A DNA stretch of 6,968 nucleotides from an uncultured Bacillaceae bacterium (GTDB lineage: Bacteria; Bacillota; Bacilli; Bacillales; Alkalibacillaceae). The position numbers were made by a program, and so were the translations under genes. Location: NCBI GenBank assembly GCA_937958375.1, contig CALGNY010000132.1, positions 1 to 6,968 of the forward strand, given 5' to 3'. Positions 5,655-6,968 of this stretch are shown in pieces. The notes beneath the pieces were generated by a model. It was not told where the DNA came from and did no database searches. It worked only from the letters and a program-made list of their open reading frames with translations. Position 1 is the first letter of the stretch, and every line of letters starts with the position of its first letter.

Positions 5655-6827
5655 ATGTGGAAACAAATCAATGAAAAGATCGATCAATTAGTTGACCAGA
5701 TGATTGAAGACCGTCGTTATTTACATCAACATCCTGAACTGTCGTTTGAAGAAAAAGAAACAGCAGCCTTCATTGCCAAGCGATATGATAAACTTGGAAT
5801 CCCTTACCGTGATCACGTCGGTGGATATGGCATTGTCGGAAGAATCGAAGGTGGTAAGCCGGGTAAGACAATTGCATTACGTGCCGATTTTGATGCCTTA
5901 CCGATTCAAGAAGAAAATGATGTACCGTATAAGTCAAAAAATGATGGGGTCATGCATGCGTGTGGACATGACGGACATACTGCTACATTACTTGCTGTTG
6001 CCGAGGCAGTTCTCGAATTTAAAGATGAACTTCCGGGAACATTGGTATTGCTCCATCAGCCTGCTGAAGAACATGAACCAGGTGGCGCAAAACCGATGAT
6101 TGAAGATGGTGCACTGGAAGGTGTTGACGCTGTATTCGGCACGCATTTATGGGCAACCACTCCCCTTCATACGATTGAAACATCCAAAAATGTTTTCATG
6201 GCGGGGACGGATCGGTTTGAACTCAAAATCCAAGGTAAAGGCGGACACGGCGCCATGCCGCATCAGACGAAAGATGCCATTGTGATGGCTGGCCTTGCCG
6301 TTGTCGAACTACAGCAAATTGTCAGCCGACGCATCGACCCACTGAAAGCAGCTGTTCTGACGATCGGTGAAATCCACGCTGGGTCAGGCTTCAATGTCAT
6401 CGCCGATTCCGCAAAGCTGACAGGAACGGTCCGCTATTTGGATACACCTGTTCAAGAGCAAATTATCGAAGAAATGCACGCCGTCTTGAAAGGGATTACA
6501 TCAAGTTATGGCGCAACGTACGAGCTAGACTATGTCAAAGGCTATCCACCAGTCGTCAACCACGAAAAGGAAGCCAATTATTACTTGGAAGATGGCTCGA
6601 CCATTGAAGGCATTGAGGAAGTCGTTGAAGTTCCACCAACCATGGGCGGCGAAGATTTTGCCTACTACTTAGAAGAAAAACCAGGTGCTTTCTTCTTTAC
6701 CGGCGCAAAAATCGAAGGCCGTGAAGAGTACCCACACCATCATCCAAAGTTCGATATTGATGAAAGATCATTGCCGGTTGCTGCGAAAGCTTTGTTGCAC
6801 GGCTATATGAAAGCTCAAGAAAATTAA
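5655..6827 (+). CDS. M20D-family metallo-amidohydrolase (N-acyl amino acid hydrolase type)
   Basis: The 390-aa cytoplasmic enzyme has no signal peptide and belongs to the M20D group of two-metal amidohydrolases (aminoacylase, hippurate hydrolase, IAA-amino acid hydrolase and relatives), which split N-acyl amino acids or similar amides. The catalytic domain is split around an inserted dimerisation domain (about 183-295). Metal ligands can be placed at Cys103 and His105 (MHACGHDGHTA, 100-110), Glu139 (HQPAEE, 134-139), His164 (FGTHL, 161-165) and His362 (HHHPKFDIDE, 361-370). Glu138 is the likely catalytic base. ALRADFDALPIQE (74-86) and TMGGEDFAYY (329-338) are further family signatures. Length and motifs are complete, so it should be active. 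Bacillus genomes hold several paralogues (for example YhaA, YtnL, YxeP), and I cannot say which is the true counterpart or what the substrate is. It is transcribed alone, divergent from liaF. Confidence 0.92.
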   Translation: MWKQINEKIDQLVDQMIEDRRYLHQHPELSFEEKETAAFIAKRYDKLGIPYRDHVGGYGIVGRIEGGKPGKTIALRADFDALPIQEENDVPYKSKNDGVMHACGHDGHTATLLAVAEAVLEFKDELPGTLVLLHQPAEEHEPGGAKPMIEDGALEGVDAVFGTHLWATTPLHTIETSKNVFMAGTDRFELKIQGKGGHGAMPHQTKDAIVMAGLAVVELQQIVSRRIDPLKAAVLTIGEIHAGSGFNVIADSAKLTGTVRYLDTPVQEQIIEEMHAVLKGITSSYGATYELDYVKGYPPVVNHEKEANYYLEDGSTIEGIEEVVEVPPTMGGEDFAYYLEEKPGAFFFTGAKIEGREEYPHHHPKFDIDERSLPVAAKALLHGYMKAQEN

Positions 6828-6829
6828 TC

Positions 6830-6860
6830 AAACAGCTGTCCATTGTGGGCAGCTGTTTTT
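6830..6860 (+). terminator. Rho-independent terminator of the amidohydrolase gene
   Basis: A 13-bp stem (arms 6830-6842 and 6846-6858, core ACAGCTG/CAGCTGT, with one T-G wobble) closes a TTG loop and is followed by a run of five T. It starts 3 bases after the stop codon. Confidence 0.9.
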
Positions 6861-6898
6861 GGTAGTTGGAGCTTAATTGTCTGCAGGTATGAGGTGTT

Positions 6899-6968
6899 TT
6901 TTTCAACAGTTAAATCGCTTTTATCGATAGTTACAAGGCGTTTATCGACAGTTGGACCGCTTTTATCG
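6899..6968. repeat. Tandem array of about 21-base repeats, cut by the window edge
   Basis: Three successive 21-base units start at 6899, 6920 and 6941, and a fourth begins at 6962 and is cut off after 7 bases. The two best units begin TTTATCGACAGTT and TTTATCGATAGTT; the first is more divergent (TTTTTCAACAGTT). Decayed copies can be made out back to about 6863, where AGTTGGA-GCTT matches the end of the clearest unit. The period is a multiple of three, but the plus-strand frame reading Phe-Ile-Asp-Ser is broken by a stop in the first unit and I see no gene. The array looks like a non-coding intergenic repeat after a terminator. Confidence 0.75.

Noticed and set aside
5704..6285. Two plus-strand open frames in another frame of the amidohydrolase gene
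   Set aside because: They overlap the well-supported M20D gene out of frame, and all conserved motifs are in the longer frame.
6697..6906. Minus-strand open frame of 69 codons across the terminator and repeat region
   Set aside because: It runs through the amidohydrolase 3' end and a strong terminator hairpin, starts in the repeat array, and shows no ribosome binding site or family motif.
6863..6968. CRISPR array
   Set aside because: The units follow each other directly with a 21-base period and no unique spacers of normal length, and the copies are imperfect. This is a simple tandem repeat.

Overview
The window looks like the chromosome of a low-GC Gram-positive bacterium of the Bacillales (Bacillaceae or Planococcaceae type). 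This rests on strong AGGAGG/GAGGTG-type ribosome binding sites, TTG starts, SigA-like TATAAT boxes, and gene families typical of Bacillus relatives (a PbpF-like class A PBP, HmoB, LiaF/LiaS/LiaR). I cannot name the genus. Nothing suggests a mobile element, prophage, CRISPR array, tRNA or rRNA.

Layout from left to right. Positions 42-2183 (minus strand) hold a bifunctional class A penicillin-binding protein, most like PbpF. It is divergent from hmoB (2287-2796, plus), a heme-degrading monooxygenase of the HmoB/IsdG type; their promoters share a gap of about 100 bases. hmoB converges on a minus-strand operon, liaF-liaS-liaR (5431 down to 2833), and one strong bidirectional hairpin terminator lies between hmoB and liaR. 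Divergent from liaF, across a 223-base gap, is an M20D-family metallo-amidohydrolase (5655-6827, plus) followed by its own terminator. The right edge enters an array of roughly 21-base tandem repeats that runs out of the window.

How the genes work together. LiaF, LiaS and LiaR form a cell-envelope stress-sensing module: LiaF inhibits the kinase LiaS, and LiaS phosphorylates the response regulator LiaR. The PBP makes and cross-links peptidoglycan, so it could be part of the same envelope theme, but nothing in the sequence ties it to LiaR control. The hmoB/pbpF divergent pair resembles the arrangement I recall from Bacillus subtilis, where heme-synthesis genes lie beyond pbpF; the window ends too soon after pbpF to see whether they are here. 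The usual LiaR target genes liaI and liaH are not next to this liaFSR operon.

I see no previously undescribed system. The points most worth a second look are an imperfect inverted repeat that could be a LiaR operator between liaF and the amidohydrolase, three start codons where the longest reading frame is probably too long, and the edge repeat array.
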